NCBI GenBank assembly: GCA_964019155.1
Contig: OZ025246.1
Coordinates: 2,901,066-2,965,065, forward strand
DNA: 64,000 nt
Reading direction: 5' to 3'
DNA from: Osedax fenrisi
Taxonomy: Eukaryota > Annelida > Polychaeta > Sabellida > Siboglinidae
Shown: positions 10,537 to 24,564 of the stretch, in pieces
Layout: each line of letters begins with the position of its first letter
How positions within the stretch are numbered: position 1 is the first letter of the stretch
Position numbers and translations under genes: made by a program
Notes under the pieces: generated by a model
What the model was told of the DNA's origin: nothing
Database searches by the model: none
What the model saw: only the letters and a program-made list of their open reading frames with translations

Positions 10537-11427
10537 CTGTCCGATGATATTAGCCTGTATCACACTTCCGGTGATCACAATAACATATCAACACACTGCC
10601 CTCCAATAAACTCATCCAACTCTACGACATATTCCACCTATAAACTTTTAAATACCTCATCCCATAAATCCCCATTAAAAGCTGCTAATACTTTTATCAA
10701 TAATACTAATACCACCACAACAAATATTCCTCACCTCAAATCCGCCACTCTTAATGTACACTCGATTAGAAACAAGGTCGATATTATCATTGAACTTTTC
10801 AAAGATCTAGACCTTGACATTCTATGCATCACTGAAACGTGGCTATCCACAAACGACACACCCACCATTGCATCACTGAATAATGACATACACCATTTTG
10901 TGCACCTCCCTCGTGATGGCACCCACTATGGCGGTGGGATCGGTATTCTCTATAACAATAATATTAAAATGACCAACAATAAAGATCTAGAACAATTACA
11001 CTCTGAAGCATTTTCATGTACATTCCATCCCATCAACTCACATCCATTCACTTTTATTACAATATATAGGCCCCCACATCATTCCATTCCTAAATTTATT
11101 GTAGATCTGAATAATCTATTAAATACCACAAAAATGCATACAACAATTCTAGGTGACTTCAATATACCTATATCCAATAATTCACACTACTCCAACCTAC
11201 TTAACAATACTATAGAATCCCACAACTGTATCCAACATGTCAACAAACCAACACACTCAACTGGAAACATCCTCGACTTAATAATAACCCACGACACGAA
11301 CACCTCCATAACAGACATTACTGTTAACCGACTCATAACCGACCATCATATAGTCACTTTTTCAATACACTCTCCTAAACATAAACGACAACCTACAACA
11401 TACATTATAGACAAATCAAAAGCATAA
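10537..11427 (+). pseudogene. LINE-A endonuclease domain (APE type)
   Basis: The frame is continuous from the TGA at 10534 to 11427. Motifs in order: LNVHSIRNK (Asn), ITETWL (catalytic Glu), GGGIGILY, TIYRPP, LGDFN (Asp and Asn) and ITDHHIVTF (terminal Asp-His). These are the metal-binding and catalytic motifs of exonuclease III-like endonucleases that nick target DNA in LINE retrotransposition. The domain itself looks intact; a frameshift just before 11427 separates it from the RT. Confidence 0.8.
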
Positions 11428-13513
11428 ACAGTATTAACTTCATCGACGACCTTAACAAACTACTAAATATTTCCTCTGACCCCACTGACATCACAAATTT
11501 CGATATGCTCATTACAAAAACAATGGACAAACATGCACCCCTGATCACCAAAACAATCACTAAACGCAACAACACTAAATGGTTCAGCCCCCAACTTTCA
11601 ACAACTAAACGCAAGCTGAGAGCTGCAGAAAAATATGGAGAGGATCTAAAAGTAATGACGACCTGCTTCTTTTTAAACAGCAATCTACAATATATAGACA
11701 TATGATCATAAGAGCTAAACAAGACTATTATATTGACACGATTAAGGCTGCTGGGAATAATACTAAAAAACTCTTTGAGATATCGTACTCTTTACTCGGC
11801 CGTGCTACAACTCGCATTCTCCCAGACATTCCATTACAATCAATGCCTATACATTTCGACACCTACTTCAATAACAAGATAACTAACATAATCAATTCCC
11901 TTCCATCTCCAACGCTACCACAGATAACAATCTCCATATATAAATTTAACACTTTTAACACCCCAACTTTGACAACTATCGACTCGCTCCTACAGGCTGT
12001 CAAATCTGCATGCAAACTTGATCCAATACCAAATCCATTACTGCATATACTATCTACCCGACTTACACCCCACTATAAAACTATAATCGATAGATCCCTC
12101 ACATCAGGTATCGTTCCTACCTCAATGAAACTGGCACTCGTCACTCCTATCATAAAAAACCAATCACTAGAAAAATCCACTCTTTCCAATTACCGCCCGA
12201 TATCTAACCTGTCATATATATCTAAAACACTAGAAAGAGTAGTCTGCTCTCAACTCAATACTTACCTAAACGCTAATAATATACTTAATAAATATCAGAG
12301 TGCCTATACGATTTATAAAAGCACAGAAACAGCACTAACACACATACTTGACAAAATACGACTCTTCCCTACTCAACATCCCTCAATCATAGTTCTTCTC
12401 GACTTATCTGCTGCTTTCGACACAATTGATCATACTATACTGTTACATCGCCTCGAAAGCATTGGACTAAGCGGAGTAGTTCTTGCCTGGTTCACCTCTT
12501 ACCTCAGTGACCGAACATACTCAATATACATAGAAAAACATAAAACCAAACCCCGCACACTATCACACGGAGTTCCACAAGGATCCATACTAGGCCCCAT
12601 CCTCTTTAATATATACATATCTCCCCTATTGGATATATTTGATAACTACCCTGATATTCACTTCCACACCTATGCTAACGACTTACAAATCTACTGCAAC
12701 TTACCAAACCCACCAACAAACATAGCTACACTAAACAACTGTCTAGAAGATATTCGACGCTGGCTCTCAACCAACTCACTATCACTAAACACCCATAAAA
12801 CACAAGCAATACTAATCAATACCACAAAAACCATACCAATCGTCCCACTCATTCAGATAAATAACCACGACATAAAATACTCCCCCTGCGTAAAAAATCT
12901 CGGAATCACAATTGACCAAACATTGAATTTCACCCAATATACAATTGACTTATCCAAATCTATTAACCGAACACTACACACAATCAGACTAATAAGACCA
13001 TCTATAACCACAGAACTATCAAAATTACTAGCAACATCCCTCATACTTCCACGACTTGACTACTGTAACTCTATACTTCACAGACTCCCCAAAAACTCAC
13101 TAATACCACTCAACCGATTACTGAATTCCACTGCACGAACTGTCTACAGAATCCCCAAATACTCCAGGACTCACATAACTCCATACCTAAAATCTCTTCA
13201 CTGGCTTCCCATCACACAACGTATCCAATACAAAACCTTACTGATATCCCACCAAGTCATTCATCACAATCACCCCGACTACCTTACTGACATCCTAATA
13301 GAAAATAACACATCTAGAATATAACGTAAAATCAATAAATACAAATTACTTATACATAATCCAAAACACTTATCACGCAAACAAGGAACCGCATTCTCAA
13401 TTTCTGCCCCAAAATTATGGAATAACCTCCCTTACAATATAAGAGAAATCACCTCAACCCCACTCTTTAAACGTAAATTAAAAACACACCTGTTCGAAAT
13501 CGCATATAAATAA
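11428..13513 (+). pseudogene. LINE-A reverse transcriptase
   Basis: The endonuclease-RT linker lies in a third frame (about 11505-11700, with TMDKHAPLITKTI), then the RT is open from 11702 to an in-frame TAA at 13322 and on to 13513. Motifs: NYRPISNLSYISKTLERVV, LLDLSAAFDTIDH, GVPQGSILGPILF, then YAND where active enzymes have YADD, and YLGITID-like NLGITID. The C-terminal WNNLP...FKRKLK signature is present after the stop. The catalytic Asp-to-Asn change, two frameshifts and one stop make it inactive. Confidence 0.85.
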
Positions 13514-13589
13514 CCCACGAAATCACGGCCGAAAACTCACACGATGTTGATGGCAGTGTATAAACCATTAGGTTACAAGGTTACAAGGT

Positions 13590-13921
<332 letters not shown>

Positions 13922-16900
13922 TCAATCAATCAATCAATCAACGATTTATTTAGACACTGCATTATAATGCGTGATGCATTCTCTCAAGTGTATAACAAAA
14001 ACACATGGAATATAATAATAGAAATATAAACGAGTAATGAATAAACAAAAATAAAAAAAACATAAATTTAACTAAGATTGGTCTTCTCTTTTGAAATAAG
14101 ATAATTTTTTAGGGCGGTTTTGAAGGTCTGGTGATTACTTGTAGATCTAATAGTAATTGGTAACGAATTCCAAATTTCAGGCGAGCTGTATAAGAATGCT
14201 CTTTTCGACAATATAGAGACGTTTCTCATTTCAAATCTCAGAAGATGTTGATCAGTAGTTGAGCGTAGAGACCGTCTAGATAATTTTTGAGCGAGTAAAT
14301 CTCGAAGGTATACAGGAGTATTATAGAGTAAGGTTTTATGAATTATACATAACAGTTTAAACTTACTTCTATTTATAGTATTTAGAATACCTAAATTTAA
14401 TTGGCGCATGGTAATACTCGAATGATTTTTAAGAGGTAGTTTAAAAATTAAACTAATAGCAGCATGATCAATGCGTTTAATTTTCATTAAAGATTTTTTA
14501 GATAAACCAAACAATATCGAGTTACAATAGTCAACAGTAGAAAAAACCAGAGATCTAACAATAGACTCGGTTACACTTATAGATAAATATTTCCTAATAA
14601 ATCTAATATTATACAAATGGAAGTTTACTTTCTTACAAATAGAATAAATATGTTCATTTAGAATGAGTTTGTTGTCAATAGAAACACCAAGGTAGATAAT
14701 TTTAGATGAAGCCGCGATGATATGATTGGCTCTATTAATAGATGGAAAGGAAGATATATAAGAAGGAAGATTTAATAATTGAGTCTTAGTCATATTTAGG
14801 AGTAGCCTATTAGATAGAAGCCACCTGTTGACTAAATTTGCACACGAGGATAGCTCATTGCAACTACTATCTATATTTGTTATGGAGTAAATCATAATAT
14901 CATCAGCGTAAAGATGAAATTTAAGAGTCTTAAAATTATTTATTATGTTTTCTATTGGTTGTATATAAATTGAAAAGAGCAAGGGACCTAAAACTGATCC
15001 TTGAGGAACACCGAAAAGTAGAGAGCTAGGTTCAGATATAGAATTATTTATCTTAACTGACGTAGATCTATCAGTGAAGAAAGAAGTCAACCAATTCAGA
15101 GCTAAAGATTCAATACCAATACTAGCTAATCTAAGAGATAAAATATCAAAACTTAAAGTATCAAAAGCTGACGACAAATCTAATAGCAGTAGCTGAATCT
15201 TAGAACCAGCCTCAATTGCAATAAATATATCATTTAAAATATAATTTATGGCAGTTTCAGTACTATGATTTGATCTAAACCCACTCTGATATTTGCATGA
15301 CAGGTTATTAGAATTTATGAAAGTTACCAGTTGTTTTACAACAATTTTTTCAAAGATTTTAGAAAATATAGATAGTTTAGATATCGGTCTATAACTAGAA
15401 AAATCCTCAACATTATAAGTAGTGTTTTTAAGAATGGGAGAGATGATTCCATGCTTGAGTTCATCAGGGAATATACCAGTATTGACAGCATTTTCAATAA
15501 TAGTAGAGGGTACAGGCGTAAGATGGCTAGCAATAGATTTAAAAATATCTAATGGAAGGGAATCAAGGGGAGATGAAGATTTGGCAGTATACATTAAGTT
15601 GAATGTATCAGGGTTAGGAGGAGTAATGCATTTATTGAGGTATATACCGTTAGGTATATACAGGTTAGAATAATCGTTAGTATGATCAACTTGTGGTAAT
15701 AAAGAAAGTTTACTAGATATTGAATTATAAATTTTTTCGATGTTTAAGGTGAAATAATTACTAAATTTTTGACATAGTAAGTTATCAATAATGTCAGGGA
15801 GAAAATTGTTTTTCTTTGATTTCCCCAATAGAGTGTTTGCTAATGAATACAATTTTCTTACATTATTTCCACACGAAATAATTGTATTCTTATAGTAAGA
15901 AGATTTAGCAGCATGCACACCTTTTATAAAAACATGTTTGGACTCTTGAAAATCTATTAAATTTGTATGTATCTGATTTTTTAGAATTTTACGCTCGCAA
16001 CGCCTCATTTCCTTCTTTAACATAATGGTGTCATCATTAAACCATTTTGAGTTAAATTTAGAAGGATTTATAAATTTCGTTTTAATCGGCGCATATTTAT
16101 CAAGGAGACCACTAAGAATTTGATTAAGGTTATTTAGAGAAACGTTTTTATTTGATAATTCAATAGCAATAAGTAATTCAGAACAAAATGAAGATAATGG
16201 TAAGTTTTTTAAGTTACTATGAGATACTTTTATTTTTCCTGATTTTGGTAAATGATTATTTATAAGAATTTCTGATTCAATTGCAAAGTGATCAGAGATG
16301 AGGTAGTTAATAGGAAATATTTGTATTTTATTTTTTAAGAAAGTAGGTACAATTATAAGATCTAATATATTTTTAGATATATGAGTGTTACAAGTTAGTA
16401 ATTGAGTTAGAGACATTGAGTTCAAGAGATTTAAGAAAGCAATGGCATAAAAATCACTACTGCAAAAATGAAAATTAAAATCACCTAGAATGAAAGTATT
16501 ATCTAGGGAAATGGAGGAGATTAGTTCATAGAAAGCATCAAAGAAGAGAGAAGAAGAGCTATTTGGGGGGCGATAAATGATAATGATACGAATATTAAAT
16601 TGATTAATTTTGAAAGAATTTATAATATATTAACTAGTATGTAATAGTAGAGATTTGAAGCTAGTGATTTTTATATTATTTCTAAATAATACCCCTACTC
16701 CACCTCCAGAGCGACCATCGGGGCGTGGAGAATGGATAAATTCATAATTATTCGACTTTAATTGTACAATAACTGAGCAATCATTATCACAAAGCCACGT
16801 CTCAGTGATAGCCACGATATCAGGATTTGTATTATTAACAAAGTTAGTAATGAAAACTAAATTTGACTTAATAGAGCGAGCATTAATTAAAGACAGTTTA

Positions 16901-17197
16901 ATATTAGTAGAATTTTTATTTTGTAAGCTTCATATTGTAGAATCAGCAGATGGATTAATAATAGGTGATTTATTAGATACAGGAGAGTTAGTAGTAGATA
17001 GAGAAAGTATATAATTATCAAAAGAGATTTTCCATAGATCTAATGTTTCTTGATTTGGGATGTAAGGACTTAAGTTCCAATCTATTTTTGATTTACCATT
17101 TTTTAAGGTTATTGTACGTATCTCATAAGTATTTGTGATCCTATTAAAGACACATTTATTATTTTCCAATTTACCAGTTATTTGAGCGTGATATAAT
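13922..17197 (-). mobile_element. LINE-B, 5'-truncated, opposite orientation
   Basis: In minus orientation it starts abruptly inside ORF1 at the edge of the (TAC)n array (17197), runs through endonuclease and RT, and ends after a 3' UTR of about 145 bp with TAAATAAATCG and four or five TTGA units against the next array. The 5' truncation and short tandem tail are typical of target-primed reverse transcription. Confidence 0.85.
14068..17196 (-). pseudogene. LINE-B ORF (ORF1 end, endonuclease, RT)
   Basis: One reading frame from 17196 to 14068, broken only by TGA (16930-16932) and TAA (16630-16632). It begins YHAQITGKLENNKCVFNRI, homologous to the ORF1 segment of LINE-D. Endonuclease motifs: LINARSIK, ITETWL, GGGVGVLF, IYRPPNSS, LGDFNFHF, LISDHFAIE. 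RT motifs: SYRPISKLSIFSKIFEKIV, LLLDLSSAFDTL, GVPQGSVLGPLLF, YADDIMIY, YLGVSID, and the C-terminal IWNSLP...FKTALKNYL signature. The 785-codon segment from 16425 to 14068 is unbroken and its RT residues are intact, so this is one of the younger copies. Confidence 0.88.
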
Positions 17198-19453
<2,256 letters not shown>

Positions 19454-19623
19454 AATCAAATCAAATCAAACTGGTTTATTTATACACTCAATTGTATAGC
19501 AATAGGTTTTCTCTGTTAAGTGTTGTGTTAATAAAAATAAGACAAATTAAATAATATAAACTAACAATAAGGAGATATAGGTATAACACTAATTTAAATA
19601 TAAAAGTAGGTTGAATTATTAAT

Positions 19624-22600
19624 TAACGATTTAATAAATATTCTACAAGGTTACGTTTAAACGTTGACAAATTTACAATTTCTCGTATAGAACGAGGAAT
19701 AGGATTCCATAGTCGAGGAAGAGCATATGAAAAAGCACGCTTGTCGTACGTATTAGATTGGGGACACCTACTTCAAATCGTAAGACATCCTCAGTAGATC
19801 TTGTTGTTCTAAGAGGTTGTATCAATTGGAGTGAAGATCGTATATATTCGGGCTGATGTGTAGTAAGGGCCTTTTGAGCGATACACAGTACTCTTTTCTC
19901 AGCACGTTCGGAGGCTGATAGTATCCTAAGTGATTTCATCTTTAAGGTGACACTTGAGTGATCCTCGCGTGGTTGCCGATATATCGTTCTCACAGCTGAT
20001 CTGATAATACGATTAATAGGTAATATCGTGGATTGAGGGAGTCCAATTAAAATAGAGTTACAGTAATCAATTGACGAAAAAACTAATGAATTAATTAAAA
20101 TATTAGTTAGATTATTATTGATATATTTACGAATATGCCGAATGTTATACAGATTATGGTTAGCTTTACTACATATACTTTGAATATGGTGATTTAACGA
20201 CATATCGCGGTCAATAGTTATTCCTAGATATTTCAATTTGGAACTAGGATTAATGATTATATTATTATTAATTGATATAATTGGAAAGTCATCGTAAGAG
20301 CTAGGAATATTAATTAATTCAGATTTGTCAGTGTTAAGACTCAACTTATTATTGGTTAGCCAAATCTGTATAGCATTTGCACAGTTGGATAACTCATTAC
20401 GATGAGCAAGACTGTATTGAGATATAGTACTATATAGAAGTATATCGTCAGCATAAAGATGATATTTTATATGCTTATATTGTCTAATGATGTTAGATAT
20501 AGGTCTAATATATATTAGAAACAGAATAGGTCCAAGTACAGAACCTTGAGGTACACCTGTTTTTAAATTATTTGGTTGAGAATAGTGGTTTCCAGTTTTT
20601 ATAGAGAATGTACGATTCGAGATGAATGACATAATCCAATCTAAAGCTTTATCAGTTAGACCGATATCAATTAATCTTTGTTTTAAAATAATGTGATCTA
20701 GAGTATCAAACGCAGCAGATAAGTCGAGAAGGAGTAATTGTATATTAGAATGAATATCAAGATATTTAATAACATTATCAATAACATGTAGTACAGAAGT
20801 TTCTGTACTGTGATGTAAACGATATGCACTTTGATATTTATCTATTAGTTGGTAAGTATGTAAGTAATTATTAATTTGAAAATATACAACTTTTTCTAAA
20901 AGTTTGGCTATTGTAGGTAATTGAGATATAGGGCGATAGTTGTTTAGGTCATTGATGTCTAGTTTATTTTTTTTAAGTATGGGAGTTACTATTGCGTGTT
21001 TTAGTTGTGTCGAGACGTATCCAGAGTTTAGAGAATCATTAATTATTTTAACAATGGGTATTGTAATACTATTAATGATTCTTTTCATGAGAGATACGGG
21101 TATGGGATCATGAGGAGCAGATGATTTAGACGAATTAAGTAATATTTTTATTTTATCATTAGTTGTTGGGAGGAATAATGAAAGTTGATGGCAAGTATTA
21201 TTTGGTAGTATAATGGGTATTGTATCATTATAATTAAGTGTGAGGGATATATGTAGTTTGTTAAGTTTTGAGGAGCATGTTTGTTAAGGATATTTGTTAG
21301 AATATTATTTAACGTATTGATTGTTATATCTTGAGTTAGCGACGATAAAAGATCAAAGGAGAATGTTGAAATTGATATTGCTTTGAGGTTTCTATATTTA
21401 ATTTGGGAATGGCTAATAATATCACTTTTTATATTGAGAAGAAAAGTGACAGCATAGTGATCAGTTATTAGATGTTTAATTTCGAAATTATTGAGTATGA
21501 GATATTGATTATTAGTGGAGAAAATTAAATCTAAAGTATTTCCAGAAGTATGTGCAGGTTTATTGACGTGTTGGTTAAGTGAGTGTGATTCAGTCAGGGA
21601 GAGCAGTCGTAATGAGGGGGTATCCTTTAGATTAACATGGAAGTTAAAGTCTCCGAGTATTATTGTATTATTTAAATTTATCGAAATAAGAAGATAATTG
21701 AGATCATCTATAAATGATATATAATTATAAGATGGTGGTCGGTATATTATTACAAATCTAGTGTAATTATTTGCAGATGTATGTAATACAACTATGATGC
21801 ATTCAGAACCAGAGATAATATAGTTTGTGTAGCTTATTAATTTCATTGATTTTTTAAAAAGAATACCAATACCACCTCCGGTTTTGTTTTCATGAAGTAT
21901 ATTTCGTGGGGTGTGTTTAAAAATGTAAGTATCGTTAATAAGTTGGGAAATTAATGGAGTAAAGTAATGTGTAAGCCATGTTTCAGTAATTGCTATTATG
22001 TCGTGATTAAATTCAGTAATGAAGTCTGATAATATTTCAATATTAGCTTTTATTGAGCGTGCATTGATCAAAGCACACTTTATATATTTATCATTTAAAA
22101 GTCGTGTAGGTTTATCTATAATAGTATTTGGTAGGTTAGAATATCTATTAGTAGGGTTTACGCGTTTATTTTGTGAATTTGTATTTATTTGTATATTAGA
22201 TATATAACTATTATAGCTATTTTTATATTTTTCTATATTATAATCTGATATTAATAAACGATTGACTGACCAGTCAATTCTTTTAGTATGTGAATTTATA
22301 GCTCTCAATTCATAGATATTACTAAATCTATTGAAAACACATTTATGATCTAATAAATATTTAGATTTTATTGCATGGTAAAGAATTTTACCATGTATAA
22401 GTGTTTTATTGTCAACAGATTTCCTAATAAATAACTTTCTATACACTGATTGTTTTAAACAATGAATTGAAGATATAAAAAGAGATTGAGCATAATGAGA
22501 GTTAAATGATATTTCAATATTTTTAAAATTATATTTAACTTTAGAAATAAGATTTGTATTTAGTTGCATTTGTGTGAACATACTATTGATTATGTTATTA

Positions 22601-23144
22601 TTTGAATTAGGCTTTCTAATATTTTCAATTGCAATACTAAATGAGTCAGGTGCTATAGGTAGTAGATTAATTTTATTAGTTACATTTAAATTTGTTTTTA
22701 TCATATCATTTGTAGATTTTATTAATTTTTCAGCATATGTAGGTTTATTTGTATTAGTTAGTAATCTTTTTATTTCAGTTATATCATCAGAAATTGATTG
22801 TAATGTTGGTTTATTTATATGCGTGTCTGTAGGGTCAGTAGTGTCAGTAATTGTATCTATATTAGAGCTTTCATAATTTAGGATCGAACTTGCGGAAATA
22901 TCAGATATAATACTTTGAGATTGATTATCAATAGATATATTATCAATACATGAAGTACATCTGAATGCAAAATTAACACTATTAAATATTTGCAATACAG
23001 CTTTCGATGGCGTATTCTGTTGATCCATTTTTCAGGTAAACAGTTAGCATTAAATAGACACATTTGGTGTATATGTTTGTTGCATATCGAACACTCTATT
23101 ACTAGAGAATCATTAGATATAGAACAGTGATAGCATGTAGTCAT
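19624..23144 (-). pseudogene. LINE-D polyprotein (PHD finger, ORF1 domain, endonuclease, RT)
   Basis: ATG at 23144 opens MTTCYHCSISND, then IECSICNKHIHQMC, and after a frameshift near 23030, FAFRCTSCIDN: a clear C4HC3 PHD finger. The frame 23028-21148 continues without a stop through a Ser/Thr-rich linker, the ORF1 segment (ILYHAIKSKYLLDHKCVFN) and the endonuclease (LINARSIK, ITETWL, IGILFKK, IYRPPSY, LGDFNFHV, LITDHYAVTF), so finger, ORF1 region and endonuclease are one polypeptide. A frameshift near 21300 and an apparent deletion of the endonuclease-RT linker precede the RT (21088-19673): NYRPISQLPTIAKLLEKVV, LLLDLSAAFDTLDH, GVPQGSVLGPILF, YADDILLY, YLGITID. A last frameshift near 19765 moves the C-terminal LWNPIP...FKRNLVEYLL to another frame. 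Confidence 0.85.
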
Positions 23145-23348
23145 GTTGATAACTAAGTGTAATGAATATATTAGAAAATAAAAGTATATAGATAAATAGT
23201 TATATATAGTAGTAAATCTATAATTACCCAAGCAACCAGAATCTAGTTGCCGCAACGTAACATTATAGGTCAAATAATATGTTCCACTAGGTGGTCGAAT
23301 CATAGGTAGTTTGTGAGCAGAGAAACGGTTTCCTTTTACATACAAAAA

Positions 23349-23570
23349 ATCAATAGTGGAACGTATTATTTTACCCATAAATAAACACCTAGTGGAACGT
23401 ATATTTTTACCCATAAATAACACTTAGTGGAACGTATATTTTTACCCATGATTAAACACCTAGTGGAACGTATATGTTTACCCTTAATAAACACCTAGTG
23501 GAACGTATATTTTTACCCATGAGTAAACACCTAGTGGAACGTATATTTTTACCCTTAATAAACATATTAT
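23349..23570 (-). promoter_or_regulatory. Six tandem 35-36 bp monomers at the LINE-D 5' end
   Basis: Units of the form ACACCTAGTGGAACGTATAT followed by TTTTACCC and ATNAATAA repeat six times on the plus strand. Their position at the 5' end of a LINE is that of promoter monomers known from some L1 families; promoter function here is inferred only from position. Confidence 0.7.
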
Positions 23571-23639
23571 AATATACATATATAGTATATAGTATGCGAA
23601 TATAGAGGTTTCTGTTCATTAAATAGCACAGTGTATAAT

Positions 23640-23800
23640 TCCAGATATATATATATATATACGAAATTCACGAAGACGATACCGGATCCTAGAGATGATC
23701 TTTAACATATTCATGGAGATATTCACCATAGCCAAGCAGGAAGATCATCTTGTTTATTCTGAAATTATAAATTGTATATTAATATAAATCAATTATGATG
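23640..23800 (+). repeat. Diverged remnant of the 280-bp satellite
   Basis: CACGAAGACGATACCGGAT, AGCCAAGCAGGAAGA and CTGAAATTATAAATTGTATA match the satellite unit at 24565-26960, with about 100 bases missing between them. An outlying, older unit. Confidence 0.75.
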
Positions 23801-24564
23801 ACACAATCATATGTATATATGTATAATGTAACTAGTTGTATATAATGAATAATAGACTAGCTGGACCATACAAGTGCAAACATGTGCAAGGTATCGCGTG
23901 GTACATTTATCCCTTAGCCAATCAGGGAGGGCTGCGTTCCCTAGGCACACACGCAGTGCGTGCGTCAACCTGATTCCTAAAGCAGTAAATATGTTACATA
24001 ATGGGACGTCCGATATCTAGTTCGTTAGCATGATATGGAATGTTCCATTATGCTAAGCTGCACGGACTGTTCCATTACGGATAGCAACATGATATATATA
24101 TATATATATGGTTATACATGACGGGCGGCATACTTTATAAATGAACATCGTGTGTAGGAGGTAATTTGCAACTGAATATAGGTGTATGTTGAACCAATGG
24201 TGGTTTTAAGTAGAGGTGTGACTATTACAGGAATCAGGTGTGAAGATGAGGGCATCATTGGTAATGGCAAGGTCGTCATTTTATACTATAACTTACATAT
24301 ATTCGAATTTATATACACTTAGGTATATCATGTACACCCTATTACTAAATATATATACGAATGTAATTATATCAACATAAAAATATTTAACATGTGTACT
24401 ATATTACATCATAGTGTATATTAATCTAGGTCATCAGGGGATTAAAATTAGACAAAGGCCGGTACTAGTTTATATATATAGATTTTACATAATTACACAC
24501 ATATACATGCACGACGTATGCATTGCACGTACTATATATATATATATATATATGGATGTATACA
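23801..24564. other. Mostly non-coding spacer; one 41-codon frame
   Basis: Contains a GC-richer patch at 23870-24060, with CACGCAGTGCGTGCG dyad symmetry and a repeated GTTCCATTA motif, and a 41-codon plus-strand frame at 24197-24322 (MVVLSRGVTITGIRCEDEG at its start) with no recognisable domain. I would not call a gene here. Confidence 0.35.

Larger units (their letters stand above)
8826..13590 (+). mobile_element. LINE-A, near full-length L2/CR1-like LINE between (TAC)n arrays
   Basis: 5' leader 8826-9436, a decayed coding region 9437-13513 (finger, RNA-binding-like region, endonuclease, reverse transcriptase) and a very short 3' UTR 13514-13590 ending in GGTTACAAGGTTACAAGGTT directly against (ACT)n. 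Its 3' end matches LINE-C (18885-18963), so A and C are one family. Its 5' edge starts TGACTTCCTGTTTA, as in LINE-G at 62843, which suggests an intact 5' end. Confidence 0.85.
19454..23570 (-). mobile_element. LINE-D, near full-length with 5' tandem monomers
   Basis: In minus orientation: six tandem promoter-like monomers (23570-23349), a 5' UTR (23348-23145), a decayed ORF (23144-19624) and a 3' UTR ending TAAATAAACCAG followed by TTTGA repeats against the (TAC)n array. The 5' UTR contains GGTTGCTTGGGTA, which recurs at 34456-34470 in an isolated promoter copy. Confidence 0.85.

Noticed and set aside
21515..22876. Plus-strand frames opposite the LINE-D ORF, and similar antisense frames at 11405-11722, 12853-13044, 15336-15673, 38023-38286, 45581-45868 and 46990-47223
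   Set aside because: Antisense or off-frame shadows of recognised retroelement coding sequence.
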